Part shown: one piece after another, positions 42,008-52,053 of the stretch
Layout: every line of letters begins with the position of its first letter
Position numbering within the stretch: position 1 is the stretch's first letter
Source of the DNA: CBDAQA01 sp965198865
GTDB lineage: Bacteria > Planctomycetota > Phycisphaerae > Tepidisphaerales > Tepidisphaeraceae
Direction: 5' to 3'
Length of the DNA: 64,000 nucleotides
Assembly: GCA_965198865.1 (NCBI GenBank)
Contig: CBDAQA010000025.1
Span: forward strand, 744,001-808,000
Program-made: the position numbers and the translations under genes
The notes under the pieces: generated by a model
Databases searched by the model: none
What the model saw: only the letters and a program-made list of their open reading frames with translations
What the model was told of the DNA's origin: nothing

Positions 42008-43537
42008 GTGAGCGATAAGACCGACCACCCGCCGCTGCCCGAGGCGTTCGCCGCGCTCGGCATCCGCCCGTCCCTGCTCAAAGGTCTGGCCGAGGCGGGG
42101 TTCGTCACGCCCTCGGAAATCCAAACGCTGCTGATCCCGCGCGCGCTCGCCGGCGTCGACATCCTCGGCCAGGCCCGCACCGGCACCGGCAAGACCGCCG
42201 CCTTCGGCCTGCCCGTCCTCCAGCGCGCCGTCAAGGGCCTCCCCACGCAGGCGATCATCCTCGTCCCCACGCGCGAGCTCTGCACGCAGGTCGAGGAGGA
42301 GATCCGCAAGCTCGCCAAGTACACGCCCATCCGCGTGACGGCCGTCTACGGCGGGCAGCGCATCGCCGCCCAGGTGCACCACCTGGACCGCCATCCCGAG
42401 ATCCTCGTCGGCACCCCCGGCCGGGTGATCGACCTGCTCGACCGCCGGTTGATTGACTTCCACAACATCCGCTTTGTCGTGCTCGACGAGGTCGACCGGA
42501 TGCTCGACATCGGCTTCCGCGACGACATCCGCAACATCCTCAGCCGCGTCCGCGGCGTCCGACGCCGCGTGCAGGACGAGCAACCCGCGCCAGGGACAAC
42601 AGAGCCCAGCGGCTCCGCCGCGGGTTTCTCCGTCGAACCGGTCGCCCCGCCCACCGAAGAACCCGCGGCGGAGCCGCTGGGCGCCGACGTGGACAAGGTG
42701 GCCGACGCCCACCAGTCCGGCGGGCACCAGACCATCTTCGTCTCGGCCACCATCAGCGACGAGATCGACCGCCTCGGCCGCCGCTACATGCGCGAGCCGG
42801 TCGAGAAGCTGATCGCCCCCGGCGCCGACGAGCGCCCCACCGTCGAGAAGGTCGAGCAGTACTACTGCTCCGTCCAGCCGTGGGACAAGTACCGCATGCT
42901 CAAGGCCCTGCTCGACACGCAGAGGCCCGAGCTGGCCATCGTCTTCTGCCGCACCAAGCGCGGCGCCGAGAAGGTCGCCAAGCGGCTGCACTCCGACGGC
43001 ATCGAGTGCCGCGAGATCCACGGCAACCTGGCCCAGAACAAGCGAGAGCGGGTGATGTCCGGCTTCCGCAAGGGCAAGTTCGACGTGCTCGTCGCCACCG
43101 ACCTGGCCAGCCGCGGCATCGACGTGACCAACATCACGCACATCATCAACTACGACATCCCCGAGGACCCCGAGGCCTACGTCCACCGCGTCGGCCGGAC
43201 CGCCCGCATGGGCGCGACCGGCAAGGCGTTCACCCTGGTCACCAAGGAGCAGGGCGGCGAGCTGACCAAGGTTGAGAACCTGATCAACATGGTCGTCCCC
43301 CAGTTCACCCCCGACGGCTGGGAGCCCCGCCCCACCCCCGCCGACTGGACCGAGGGCAAGCCCGGCGACTACCAGCCGACGCAGGCCCCCAAGCCCATCG
43401 TCAGCCGCATGGACCGCCCCTACGTGGCCAACCCCGGCGCGGCCGCGCCCGCCGAAGGCGAGACCGCCGCCCCACCGCGCCCCGCACCCGTGCGCACCAT
43501 CGGCAGCAAGATCCCCGTCAACCGCCGAAGGCGGTGA
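42008..43537 (+). CDS. DEAD-box RNA helicase with a palindrome-encoded insert
   Basis: A 509-residue ATP-dependent RNA helicase. Motifs in order: Q motif GFVTPSEIQ (31-39), ARTGTGKT (56-63), PTREL (87-91), TPGR (136-139), DEVD (160-163, in place of DEAD), SAT (246-248), then VATDLASRGIDV and HRVGRTARMG. About 60 residues separate DEVD's helix from SAT, far more than the usual 15-20. The extra part (about 180-240) is Pro/Glu/Ala-rich and is encoded in part by a perfect 23-bp inverted repeat. The start is a GTG at 42008. The C-terminal tail is Pro-rich. Confidence 0.9.
   Translation: MSDKTDHPPLPEAFAALGIRPSLLKGLAEAGFVTPSEIQTLLIPRALAGVDILGQARTGTGKTAAFGLPVLQRAVKGLPTQAIILVPTRELCTQVEEEIRKLAKYTPIRVTAVYGGQRIAAQVHHLDRHPEILVGTPGRVIDLLDRRLIDFHNIRFVVLDEVDRMLDIGFRDDIRNILSRVRGVRRRVQDEQPAPGTTEPSGSAAGFSVEPVAPPTEEPAAEPLGADVDKVADAHQSGGHQTIFVSATISDEIDRLGRRYMREPVEKLIAPGADERPTVEKVEQYYCSVQPWDKYRMLKALLDTQRPELAIVFCRTKRGAEKVAKRLHSDGIECREIHGNLAQNKRERVMSGFRKGKFDVLVATDLASRGIDVTNITHIINYDIPEDPEAYVHRVGRTARMGATGKAFTLVTKEQGGELTKVENLINMVVPQFTPDGWEPRPTPADWTEGKPGDYQPTQAPKPIVSRMDRPYVANPGAAAPAEGETAAPPRPAPVRTIGSKIPVNRRRR
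42604..42682. repeat. Perfect 23-bp inverted repeat inside the helicase gene
   Basis: Arms 42604-42626 and 42660-42682 are exact inverses around a 33-base centre. The reading frame is preserved. It lies in the segment between helicase motifs II and III. Confidence 0.9.
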
Positions 43538-43802
43538 CTCCGGCTCCCTCCCTTGGTACTCCGGTAAAGGGCTCGGGGTGAGAGTGATTTCGAGCACGAG
43601 AATCATGCGTTGCGATCGTAATACGTCGTTCGATCGAACGAGGCCGCACCGGAGTCGCTTGCGCCTTCGCGTCTCGCGGCAATGAGCTCAAGCCGCGACG
43701 GCGCAGGCGACCACGTGACCCGCGCCGCGAAGCGGAGTTCACGTTGACGCATCATCCCCGTTCATCCGGGGCTCCCGTTGCCACTCAAAGGCAATCCGAC
43801 GT

Positions 43803-46283
43803 TCAGCTCGTCCGCACCCGCACGTGGACGACCGCCGCGTGCCCCGCCGCGTCGGCGGCGCGCACCTCGTGGCCCCCCGCCGTCGGTGCCCACCACACCG
43901 GCTCGCCGGCCGGCGCGGTGCCGACCGGCGTCCCGTCGACGAACCACCACACCGCCCCGCCCGACCGCGCCCGCAGCGCGACCCGCTGCCGGTCGGACCG
44001 CTCGGCCGGGTCACGCACGATCTCCTGCCGGTCCGTCGGCGACACGACCGCGAACTCGGGCGCTGGCCGGTCGACCGCTGGCGACCGCACGACCAGCAGC
44101 CCCGGCGTCGGCGCGAACCCCGGCCCGCCGGGGTCGATCGTTGTCATCACCCGCAGCGCGAGCGGTGCCGCCACGTCCTGGCCCACCAGCGCGTCCGACC
44201 CGGTGCCATCGGCATTGCCCATCCACACGACCACCGTCCGCCGCGGCGTGACGGCGGCGCACCAGGCGTCGCGGTGCCCGCTGCTGGTCCCCGTCTTCCA
44301 CGCCACGCCCAGCGGCACCGCCGCCGGCCACACGGCCCGCGTCCGCTCCGGGTCGGCCAAGCATTGCAACGCTTGCAGGCACGACGACGGCCGAAGCACC
44401 CGGCCGCCGTTGAACGACACCCGCAACCGGTCCGGCGATGACCGATCGATCACGGCAGGTTCGGGCACCGCCCGATCCGGCACCGCTCGGTCCGGCACGG
44501 CGCGGTCCGGCGTCGCACGGTCCGGAACCGCCCGGTCCGGCACGGCCCGGTCGGGCACCGCGCGATCGGGAACCGCGCGATCCGGAACGGCGCGGTCCGG
44601 CACGGCGCGATCGACCGTCGCCGGCTCAGGTACTGCCGGGTCGGGTACCGCCCGGTCCGGCGTCGCCGGCTCAGGCACGGCGCGGTCCGGCGTACCCGGC
44701 TCGGGCACCGCCCGGTCTGGCGTGCCCGGCTCCGGCACCGCGCGGTCGGGCACCGCTCGATCCGGCACCGCCCGATCGGGCACCGCACGGTCCGGCACCG
44801 CCCGGTCGATCGTGGCCGGCCCGTCGTCCGTGTCGGCGCACAGCATCGCCACCGGCTGCGCCGTCCCGCCCCTCGCCAGCGTCGCGTAACCCCCCGCCAG
44901 CTCCATCGGCGTCACGTCCGCCCCGCCGATCGCCAGCGACAGCCCGTACCGCTCCGGCGTCCGCGCCAGCGTCTCCAAGCCCGCCCCCGCCATCACGCCC
45001 ACCACCCGGGCCAAGCCGACGCGCGACAGCATCGCCACCGCCGGCACGTTCCGGCTCCGCGCCAGCGCGATCGCCGCCGGCTCCGGTCCATCGAACCGAT
45101 GGTCGTAGTCGCCCGGCTCGTACCCGGACCACGCCGCCGGCGCATCGTCCAGCACCGTGCCCGGCTGGCACGCCCCGGCGTCGAACGCCGCCGCGTAGAT
45201 GAACGGCTTCAACGCCGACCCCGACGACCGCGGCCGGACCGTCAGGTCCACCTTGGCATCGGTCGTGGACCGGCTGAATGCCGCCAGGCACTGCGACGTC
45301 TGCGTGTCGAGCACGACCACCGCCACGGCCGATACGTGCGACGCAGCCATCGCGCGGACCGCTGCACCGCCGGCCGTCGCCACCCGCCGCTGAACGTCGG
45401 GGTCAATCCTGGTGACGACCGTCCCAGTATGGGCCATCGCCAGCCGGTCAAGCGTCGGCCGCAGGCCGTTGTCGGTTGCGTCCTGTGGCAACGGATGCCA
45501 CGTAGCGTCAATCGGCTCGGCCGCCGCCTCGCGACGCTGGTCGGCGGAGATCATGTTGCAGGCCAGCATGCGGTCGAGCACGTGATCGCGCCGGGCCGCG
45601 GCCAGTGTCCGGTGCCGATCAGGGCGCAGGCGGTTCGGGCTCTGCGGCAACCCCGCCAGGAGTGCCGCCTGCCCCAGCGAAAGCGACGAGCAGGGCCGGC
45701 CGAAGTACCGCCAGCTCGCCGCCCCGGCCCCGGTCAGGTTGCCGCCGAACGGGGCCCGGTTCAGGTACTCCACCAGCACGGCGCACTTGTCCGCCCGCCG
45801 CTCGATCTGCGACGCCCGCACCGCCTGGGCCAACTTCCCCAACAGCGAGCGGTGGTTAGCCGGCTCCCGCAGCCGCTGCACCTGCATGGCGATCGTGCTC
45901 GCCCCGCGCCGGAACGAGAGCGACGTCGCATCCTGCCACGCCGCCGCCGCCGCGGCGTGCCAGTCGACGCCGCCGTGCTGGTAGTACCGCTCGTCCTCGA
46001 CGGCCACGATCGCGTCCATCAGGTGCGGGCTGATCGATTCGGCCGCCAGCGGCTGGCACCACTGCCCGTCCCGGTTCGCGTAGGCCGCCAGCGGTGCCCC
46101 GGCCCGATCCACGATCCACGTGGACGACGCCGGTGGCCGATCGATCGCAGCCGGGTAGGGCCAGATCGCGACCGCCGCCTGAAAGCTGGCGATCGCCAGC
46201 ACCGGTGGCAGCGCCGGCGTCGCCAACAGCCACGGCCGACGGCGGAAAACGGAGGCGACGCGCTTGACTGTCTGTCGGATCAT
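43803..46283 (-). CDS. pbpC: Penicillin-binding protein 1C
   Basis: An 826-residue bifunctional peptidoglycan synthase. It has an N-terminal membrane anchor (about 18-40), then the glycosyltransferase domain with its catalytic Glu96 in AVEDERYYQHGGVD. The transpeptidase follows with Ser356 in SALK, SRN (410-412) and KTG in WKTGTSSG. The C-terminal 90 residues are a BiPBP_C-like domain (WWFVDG and so on). Between SRN and KTG lie 24 pentapeptides of the DRAVP type (about 493-612), absent from the family. GGAGG precedes the ATG. It lies directly after the A2M gene on the same strand, the known pbpC/A2M pairing. Confidence 0.9.
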   Translation of the reverse strand: MIRQTVKRVASVFRRRPWLLATPALPPVLAIASFQAAVAIWPYPAAIDRPPASSTWIVDRAGAPLAAYANRDGQWCQPLAAESISPHLMDAIVAVEDERYYQHGGVDWHAAAAAAWQDATSLSFRRGASTIAMQVQRLREPANHRSLLGKLAQAVRASQIERRADKCAVLVEYLNRAPFGGNLTGAGAASWRYFGRPCSSLSLGQAALLAGLPQSPNRLRPDRHRTLAAARRDHVLDRMLACNMISADQRREAAAEPIDATWHPLPQDATDNGLRPTLDRLAMAHTGTVVTRIDPDVQRRVATAGGAAVRAMAASHVSAVAVVVLDTQTSQCLAAFSRSTTDAKVDLTVRPRSSGSALKPFIYAAAFDAGACQPGTVLDDAPAAWSGYEPGDYDHRFDGPEPAAIALARSRNVPAVAMLSRVGLARVVGVMAGAGLETLARTPERYGLSLAIGGADVTPMELAGGYATLARGGTAQPVAMLCADTDDGPATIDRAVPDRAVPDRAVPDRAVPDRAVPEPGTPDRAVPEPGTPDRAVPEPATPDRAVPDPAVPEPATVDRAVPDRAVPDRAVPDRAVPDRAVPDRAVPDRATPDRAVPDRAVPDRAVPEPAVIDRSSPDRLRVSFNGGRVLRPSSCLQALQCLADPERTRAVWPAAVPLGVAWKTGTSSGHRDAWCAAVTPRRTVVVWMGNADGTGSDALVGQDVAAPLALRVMTTIDPGGPGFAPTPGLLVVRSPAVDRPAPEFAVVSPTDRQEIVRDPAERSDRQRVALRARSGGAVWWFVDGTPVGTAPAGEPVWWAPTAGGHEVRAADAAGHAAVVHVRVRTS
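44448..44807 (-). repeat. Minisatellite: 24 tandem 15-bp units inside pbpC
   Basis: Tandem 15-base units encode DRAVP (most copies), with variants EPGTP, EPATP, EPATV, DPAVP, DRATP and EPAVI. The variants cluster in the middle and at the end, so this is not a simple recent expansion. The array is exactly 360 bases, in frame. Confidence 0.92.
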
Positions 46284-46300
46284 GGCTGAATCCTCCGCCC

Positions 46301-46330
46301 GTTCAGCGATGGCCGCAGGGCCGGGTTGCC
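46301..46330. repeat. Partial copy of the GTTNAGCGAYGGCC repeat family
   Basis: GTTCAGCGATGGCCGCAGG and the following CCGGGTTGCC resemble the copy at 32861 (GTTTAGCGATGGCC ... GCCGGGTTCC). It lies in the gap between the A2M and pbpC genes, just upstream of the pbpC ribosome site. Confidence 0.55.
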
Positions 46331-46422
46331 TTTGTAGCTTCGCTATAGAAACATCGGCCGAATCCACTGACGCGCTCCGCAATCGCGGCGTCTGCACTCG
46401 CCGTTCGGCGGTCACGGACCGT

Positions 46423-49400
46423 CTAATCCACCTTTGCCAGGTTTGACGCCGCGCCCGTGACGATCAGCTTGCCGGACGCCGACAGGCCGTTCGTGTTGAG
46501 GTCGTACATCGCCTCGACCCGCGCCGGCGGCGCGACGTAGACGCCGGGGGTGACGGCCCGCGCCAGGTACGTCGCCCGGCCGTGGCCGGCGCTCCCGATC
46601 CGGCCGATCACGATCACCCGGTCGTCGCGCACGTCGGTCACGCCGCCGAAGACAGGCGTGTCGTCGCCCTTGCTGGCATCGTCCTTGGCCGCCGTTGCCG
46701 ACCGCGCGTTCTCGACCTCCAGGCCGCCGGGCAACAGGTCCTCCAGCACGACGTTCGGCAAGTCGGCCGGCCCGTCGACGTTCAGCTCGACGCGAACCAG
46801 GTCGCCGCTGCGAACCGTGCCGCGCACCTCACGACCGTCAACCGTCAGATACCGCCGGCGAATCGTCATGCCGTGCGACACCGCCGCCGGCGGCGACAGG
46901 GGGACGCCGCTCTGTAGCCAACCGACGTGCGCCACCGCATCCGCCGCCCCGCTCAGCTCCACGCGCATCGGCCCCGGCCCGCCGGTCCAGTTGAGCGGCG
47001 ACCCGCCGTGCGCCTCGGCCAGCAGGTTGCTCCCGATGAACAGCCGGGCCGAGTCATACCCCCTGGGATGCTTGCCCGACTCGTCCCGCAGGTACTGCCC
47101 GATCGCCAGCACCGAGAAGGCGACGTCCTGCGTGCTGCACCACGGCGTGTCGGCCAACTGCTGCACCAGGTCGGACAGGTTCGCCCGGTCCGGGTCGACC
47201 TCCTCCACCGCCAGGATCATCAGCGCCCGATCGCGCGTCGGCGAACCCAGGTTGCCATCGTGCTGACGGTCGGTTCGCACGAGTGGCGTCCCCGCGGGAA
47301 GCAGCCGCTCGGCCACGTCGCGCCGCCCAGCCAACAGTTCGGCCAACGACAGGAACAGTCGCGCGTCGCCGCCCGCGCCGTCGATGCCTGGCCCCTCCGC
47401 CGGCCGGTCGGGCGCGGCGACCAGCTCGGCCAGCCGGCTCATCGCCGTCCGCTCGGGTTTGCCGGCCAGCGACAGGACGTACGCCGCGTACGCCTGCACC
47501 TCGACGCCATCGGTCGCGTCAGGCGATTGGTCCAACTGGTGCCGGACGTAGGCGAGCAGATGGTTGTAGAAATCGTCGGGCACCGCGTACCCGGCCGAGC
47601 GGGCGACGGTCAGGAAGTGGGACGCGTAGACGCTGGCCCAGGGCCAGTCGTCCGACCCGCCCGACCACATGGCCAGCCCGCCATCGGCCGTCTGCATGCC
47701 GATCAACTGCACCACGCCCGCGTCCACCTTGTCGCGGATGCGCTGCGGGTCGAACCGGGCCGGGTCCAGCTGTTTGCCGATGTCGCCCAGCGCCACCAGC
47801 GGGAACAGCGTGCTGGTCGTCTGCTCGGCGCACCCGTACGGGTAGCGGTCGAGGTAGTCGAGCCCCTTGGGCAGGCTCAGCGTCGGCCACGGCGTCACGT
47901 CGACCCGCAGCAATCCGGTGCCCGTCACCATCGGCACCAGCCCGGCCAGCTCGGTCGGATGCGTCGTGCTGCCGCGGGCGACGCCGCCGAACTCCAGCGT
48001 CGGCGCGGCCGGCCGCACCGGCAGTTCCAGCTCCTCCTGGTACGCCTCGCCGTTCATCGTCGCGCTGAGGCGCACCCGCGCCACACCGACGCCGGTGCCC
48101 ACGGTGACGGGCAGGTCGAACTGGCGCTGTCCGCGCGGGGGCAGCTCGATCTGCGGCAGCGCGGCGTCGAACGACAGCAACCCATCGGTGCCTACGGGTT
48201 CTACGGCGACGTTCGCCACGCCACCTGCTGGCATGTTGTTGAACAGCACGACCGGCACCGTGAACCGATCGCCCGGCGCGGCGAAGCGTGGCCAGCTGGT
48301 CTGCACCATCAGCGGCGAGCGAACCGTCACGCCCCGGTCGGCCGACCCCACGTGGTCGGCGTTGTAAGCAACGGCCATCACGCGCAGCCGCCCCTGGAAC
48401 GCCGGCACGGGGAAGCTGGCGACCGCGTGGCCGGCCGAGTCGGTGTGGACCACCGCCCACGCCAGCGCCACCGGCCGAACGCGGTGCCCGCCGATCGGCG
48501 ACCGGTGGCGGGAACTGATCTCGGGTCCGCTGCCGTCGCCGCCGATGTCGGCCTTGGCGGCTTCGGGAACGAGCATGCCGTACAGGTCGGCCGAGTCGAC
48601 GCCCAGGGCGCGTCGGGCCGAGAAGAAGGCCAGCGGGTCGGGCGTGGCGAAGTCGGTGAGCGAGCAGATCCCCTCGTCGACGGCGGCGACGTTCACGGCC
48701 GCGCCGGGGACCGGCCTCCCCTCGGGGTCCGTGACGGTCAGGCCGACGTCGAGGCTGCGCATCGGGCGCAGTTCGGCCGGGGCGTCGAGGGCGACGGTGA
48801 GCTTGCGGTCGCGGGGGTCGACGTTCAGCCGGGTGACGCCGAACGCGCGGTGCGGCCGCCACGCGGCGTTGGGGTCGATCGGGCGCAGCACGGTGGCGGT
48901 GACGAACGCGCCAGGCGCACAGTCACCGGTCACGTCGATGGGCACCACCACGTGCGACGCGGCCATGTCGATCACCTTGGACTGCACCACGTCGTCCGTC
49001 TCGACGGTTAAGAGAAGCCGACCAGCGAAGGGTGCGGAGACGAGCACGCGGGCCTGCGACCCCAGCCGCTGCGGGGCGGCAGCGGGCCGGGTGCGGGCGT
49101 CGGCACCAGGGACGTCGGGCTCGCCGGGGGCGAGGACGCGGACGTCCAGCCGGTCGGGGTGGGACCGGTCGACCGTGTCGTCCCAGCCCTCGCCGTCGGT
49201 GACGTAGAACGCGGTCGTGGCGACGGTGCCGGTCGCGGCGTCGCTCGCTTCCAACACATACCGGCCGGCGTCCATCGGCGTGGGCGACCAGCGGACGGTG
49301 TCGCCAGTGGCGTGCAGGGTGGTCGTCTCGACGGGGTCGAGCAGGCGGGTGGAGTCGTACTGGTAGTGGCCGTCGCGGTAGCTGACGGTCGTGTTCCAAC

Positions 49401-52053
49401 TCTCGCGCATCAAGTGCACGGTCAGGTCGGCAGGCTCGGCGGAGGGTGAGCCGTCGGGGCGGACCATGCGGATCTCGAACGGGCAGGGCGCATCGGGCTT
49501 GGGCTGGCCCTCGCCGAGGCGGCGGACGCCGACGTACGCGGGCACGGCGTCGACGTCGATCTGCTTGGCGACCGTGACGGCCCGCCCGCCGGCCTCGCGC
49601 ACGGCGGCGTCGGCCGACACGCGCCAGGGACCGCGGTAGCGGTTGGGCTGGGAGCCGCTGTCATCCAGGTGGACCAGCTCGGCCACCTCAAACGTGCCGT
49701 GGTAGCGGCCGGCGCCGTCAAGCGTGGCCGAGACGGTGGCCGGGGGGTCGGCCTTGTCAGCGCGATGCCGGGACTTCCGTGCCGACCGCGCCGGCGTGGT
49801 CGCGCGCACGTCGGCAGCGTCGCCGAACGTCCAGCCGGCCCAACCGTCGGGGGCGAACGGCACCGGCGTGGCGTGGGCGGAGAGGTCGACGCCGAGGCCG
49901 GCGGCCGGGCGGCCGAACAGGTAGTCGGCGCGCACCTCGGCCGCGAGCGGCTCGTCGCCGATCGCGTAGCGGGCGCCGGTGCCGAGCTTCAGGTCGACCT
50001 TCAGCCGGTTGGGGATGAACTCCTCGACGCCGAACGAGGCCGACCCGAACGGGTTGTCCCGGTCGCCGGCGAGCGACACCTCGGCCGACCACTGGCCGGT
50101 CGGCAGATCGGTCGGCAGCGGCACGTCGGCGGCGGTCGCGCCGTCACCGTCGAGCATCGCGTTGATGATCCGCCAGTCGTGCAGGTCGGGCCGGCGGAAG
50201 CGCCACTGGACGGGGAACGACTGCTTCGGGGCAACGTCGCCGGGGCCGCGGACGACGGCGCGCAGGTGGACGGTCTCGCCGGGGCGGTAGACGCCGCGGT
50301 CGGCGTAGACGAAGGCGGTGTGGCCGGTGCGCAGGTAGGGCTTGCCGCTGACGTCGACGTCGGCCAGGTCCCACGCCGTGCGGCGGAGGTCGAGCCAGGT
50401 CAACTCGTCAACGGTGTCGGCGAGGAGGACGGCGACCGACTCGCCGGGGGCGGGGTGGAGGCCGGACAGGCGGGCGAGGCCGTCGGCGTCGGTCGTGGCG
50501 GTGCCGAGCAGCTCGCTCTTGTCGGTGAAGGCGCGCACGCGCACGCCGGCCAGCGGGGCGGCGTCGCGCAGCGAGGTCGCCCAGGCGACCAGGCCGTCGC
50601 GGGTGCGCTTGGCCGTGAGGCCGACGTCGGACAGGGTGACGACGGCCGAGGCGCGCTCAGACGTGGCGTCGCCAGCGCCCTCGGCGGTGGGCGACCAGAG
50701 CGTGATCCGCCAGGCGCCGGTGCGGGCCAGGGCGGGCGAGAGGAGGTCGTCGAGGGACAGGCGCACGTCGCGGCGGACGTTGCGCGGGCCGGGGCAGCTG
50801 ATGTTGCGGTCGCCTGCCGGCCGGGCGAAGGGGTCGACCTCGGAGCTGTTCCCGTAGCGGTAGCGATCGGCATTGTTCCGCCAGGCGACCAGGTTGTCGT
50901 CGTAGACGCGGGTGGCGGTGACGCGCATCCGGTCGACGTTGATGGCGTGTGCGACCAGCGCGCGGTTGCCGGCCGTCGATAGGTAGCCCTGGTCGGCGTC
51001 GAACCAGCAGTCGGTGCCGACGTCGGGCATGAAGGTCGACATCGAGCCGGGTCGCGGGTAGCGGTTGCGGTCGCCGGCGGCGGTGCCCCGCGGCGGGTCG
51101 GCCAGCGTGACGGTGTAGCGGGCGCCGGGCTTGAAGTCGCCGGTCAGGGTGATGCCGCGGTAGCCGTCCGACAGGGCGAAGGGGACGGGCGGGTCGACCG
51201 ACAGCACCTGGCGCAGGGCGGCGGTGTCGGCCTCGCCGTTCAGGGCGAGCGTGAGCGACGGCCGGCCGCGGGTGGGGCTCTCGCCGGACAGGCCGGTGGC
51301 GGCGAGCGCGTGGGCCAGCGGGACCGTGGCGTGGAACGGCTGGTCGAGGCCGAGCGGGCCGGCGGCGCCGACCAGGCCGGGGGAGAGGTCGATCAGCAGG
51401 TCGGCGACGGAACCGTTGGCGGCGATGGGCAGGAAGTCGGTCCGCAGCTGGACGACGTCGCCGGCGGACTGGCCGAACAGGTGGCAGCGGACGCCCCTGC
51501 CGTCGGCCTGCCTGGCGACCAGGTGGGCGAGGACGTCGCCGGGGGCGACGCGGTCGCTGAAGGCGAGCTCGATCACGAAGCCGTCGTCCAGCATGGCCGA
51601 CTGCCGGGCCGACTTCACGGTGAGCGGTGCCGAGCGAAGGCGGGTGGTGACGGCGTGGTCGAGCTGCGCGCCGGTGGTGGTGCGGAGCAGATCGGTGGCG
51701 AGGGTGAACGTGACCGGCGTGGCGCGGGGCAGCGCGACGGCGGGCACGAACGCCAGCGTCCTCGGCGACTCCCACGCCCAACGGCCGGCGACGGCCGGCG
51801 CGACGTGGCCGGGCGGCTTAGCGTAAACGTCGGTGGGGATCACGTCGGCGTCGAAGTGCCAGCGGACGGTGGCGCTGGGGTTGACGGCCGCGTCATCGGC
51901 AGGGTCGACCGACGAGACCCGCAGCACGCCCCGGTGGGCCGAGGCGTAGTAGCGGTCCCACGCGCCCCAGGCGAGAAGGTTACCGATGGCGAAGGCGGCG
52001 ACGGTGACCCAGAACCGACGGCCGGATCGGGGCGCAGTGGGGGCGGTCGACAT
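46423..52053 (-). CDS. Bacterial alpha-2-macroglobulin with thioester
   Basis: An 1876-residue envelope protein. A single N-terminal helix (about 14-32) anchors it; there is no lipobox. The long series of beta-sandwich (MG) domains is visible, including the segment around KPYLRTGHTAFVYADRGVYR. The thioester motif YPYGCAEQT has Cys1408 and the Gln two residues later. It traps attacking proteases by covalent capture and works with PBP1C, which repairs the wall where it was breached; the pbpC gene follows directly. AAGGAGG seven bases before the ATG fixes the start. Confidence 0.93.
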   Translation of the reverse strand: MSTAPTAPRSGRRFWVTVAAFAIGNLLAWGAWDRYYASAHRGVLRVSSVDPADDAAVNPSATVRWHFDADVIPTDVYAKPPGHVAPAVAGRWAWESPRTLAFVPAVALPRATPVTFTLATDLLRTTTGAQLDHAVTTRLRSAPLTVKSARQSAMLDDGFVIELAFSDRVAPGDVLAHLVARQADGRGVRCHLFGQSAGDVVQLRTDFLPIAANGSVADLLIDLSPGLVGAAGPLGLDQPFHATVPLAHALAATGLSGESPTRGRPSLTLALNGEADTAALRQVLSVDPPVPFALSDGYRGITLTGDFKPGARYTVTLADPPRGTAAGDRNRYPRPGSMSTFMPDVGTDCWFDADQGYLSTAGNRALVAHAINVDRMRVTATRVYDDNLVAWRNNADRYRYGNSSEVDPFARPAGDRNISCPGPRNVRRDVRLSLDDLLSPALARTGAWRITLWSPTAEGAGDATSERASAVVTLSDVGLTAKRTRDGLVAWATSLRDAAPLAGVRVRAFTDKSELLGTATTDADGLARLSGLHPAPGESVAVLLADTVDELTWLDLRRTAWDLADVDVSGKPYLRTGHTAFVYADRGVYRPGETVHLRAVVRGPGDVAPKQSFPVQWRFRRPDLHDWRIINAMLDGDGATAADVPLPTDLPTGQWSAEVSLAGDRDNPFGSASFGVEEFIPNRLKVDLKLGTGARYAIGDEPLAAEVRADYLFGRPAAGLGVDLSAHATPVPFAPDGWAGWTFGDAADVRATTPARSARKSRHRADKADPPATVSATLDGAGRYHGTFEVAELVHLDDSGSQPNRYRGPWRVSADAAVREAGGRAVTVAKQIDVDAVPAYVGVRRLGEGQPKPDAPCPFEIRMVRPDGSPSAEPADLTVHLMRESWNTTVSYRDGHYQYDSTRLLDPVETTTLHATGDTVRWSPTPMDAGRYVLEASDAATGTVATTAFYVTDGEGWDDTVDRSHPDRLDVRVLAPGEPDVPGADARTRPAAAPQRLGSQARVLVSAPFAGRLLLTVETDDVVQSKVIDMAASHVVVPIDVTGDCAPGAFVTATVLRPIDPNAAWRPHRAFGVTRLNVDPRDRKLTVALDAPAELRPMRSLDVGLTVTDPEGRPVPGAAVNVAAVDEGICSLTDFATPDPLAFFSARRALGVDSADLYGMLVPEAAKADIGGDGSGPEISSRHRSPIGGHRVRPVALAWAVVHTDSAGHAVASFPVPAFQGRLRVMAVAYNADHVGSADRGVTVRSPLMVQTSWPRFAAPGDRFTVPVVLFNNMPAGGVANVAVEPVGTDGLLSFDAALPQIELPPRGQRQFDLPVTVGTGVGVARVRLSATMNGEAYQEELELPVRPAAPTLEFGGVARGSTTHPTELAGLVPMVTGTGLLRVDVTPWPTLSLPKGLDYLDRYPYGCAEQTTSTLFPLVALGDIGKQLDPARFDPQRIRDKVDAGVVQLIGMQTADGGLAMWSGGSDDWPWASVYASHFLTVARSAGYAVPDDFYNHLLAYVRHQLDQSPDATDGVEVQAYAAYVLSLAGKPERTAMSRLAELVAAPDRPAEGPGIDGAGGDARLFLSLAELLAGRRDVAERLLPAGTPLVRTDRQHDGNLGSPTRDRALMILAVEEVDPDRANLSDLVQQLADTPWCSTQDVAFSVLAIGQYLRDESGKHPRGYDSARLFIGSNLLAEAHGGSPLNWTGGPGPMRVELSGAADAVAHVGWLQSGVPLSPPAAVSHGMTIRRRYLTVDGREVRGTVRSGDLVRVELNVDGPADLPNVVLEDLLPGGLEVENARSATAAKDDASKGDDTPVFGGVTDVRDDRVIVIGRIGSAGHGRATYLARAVTPGVYVAPPARVEAMYDLNTNGLSASGKLIVTGAASNLAKVD

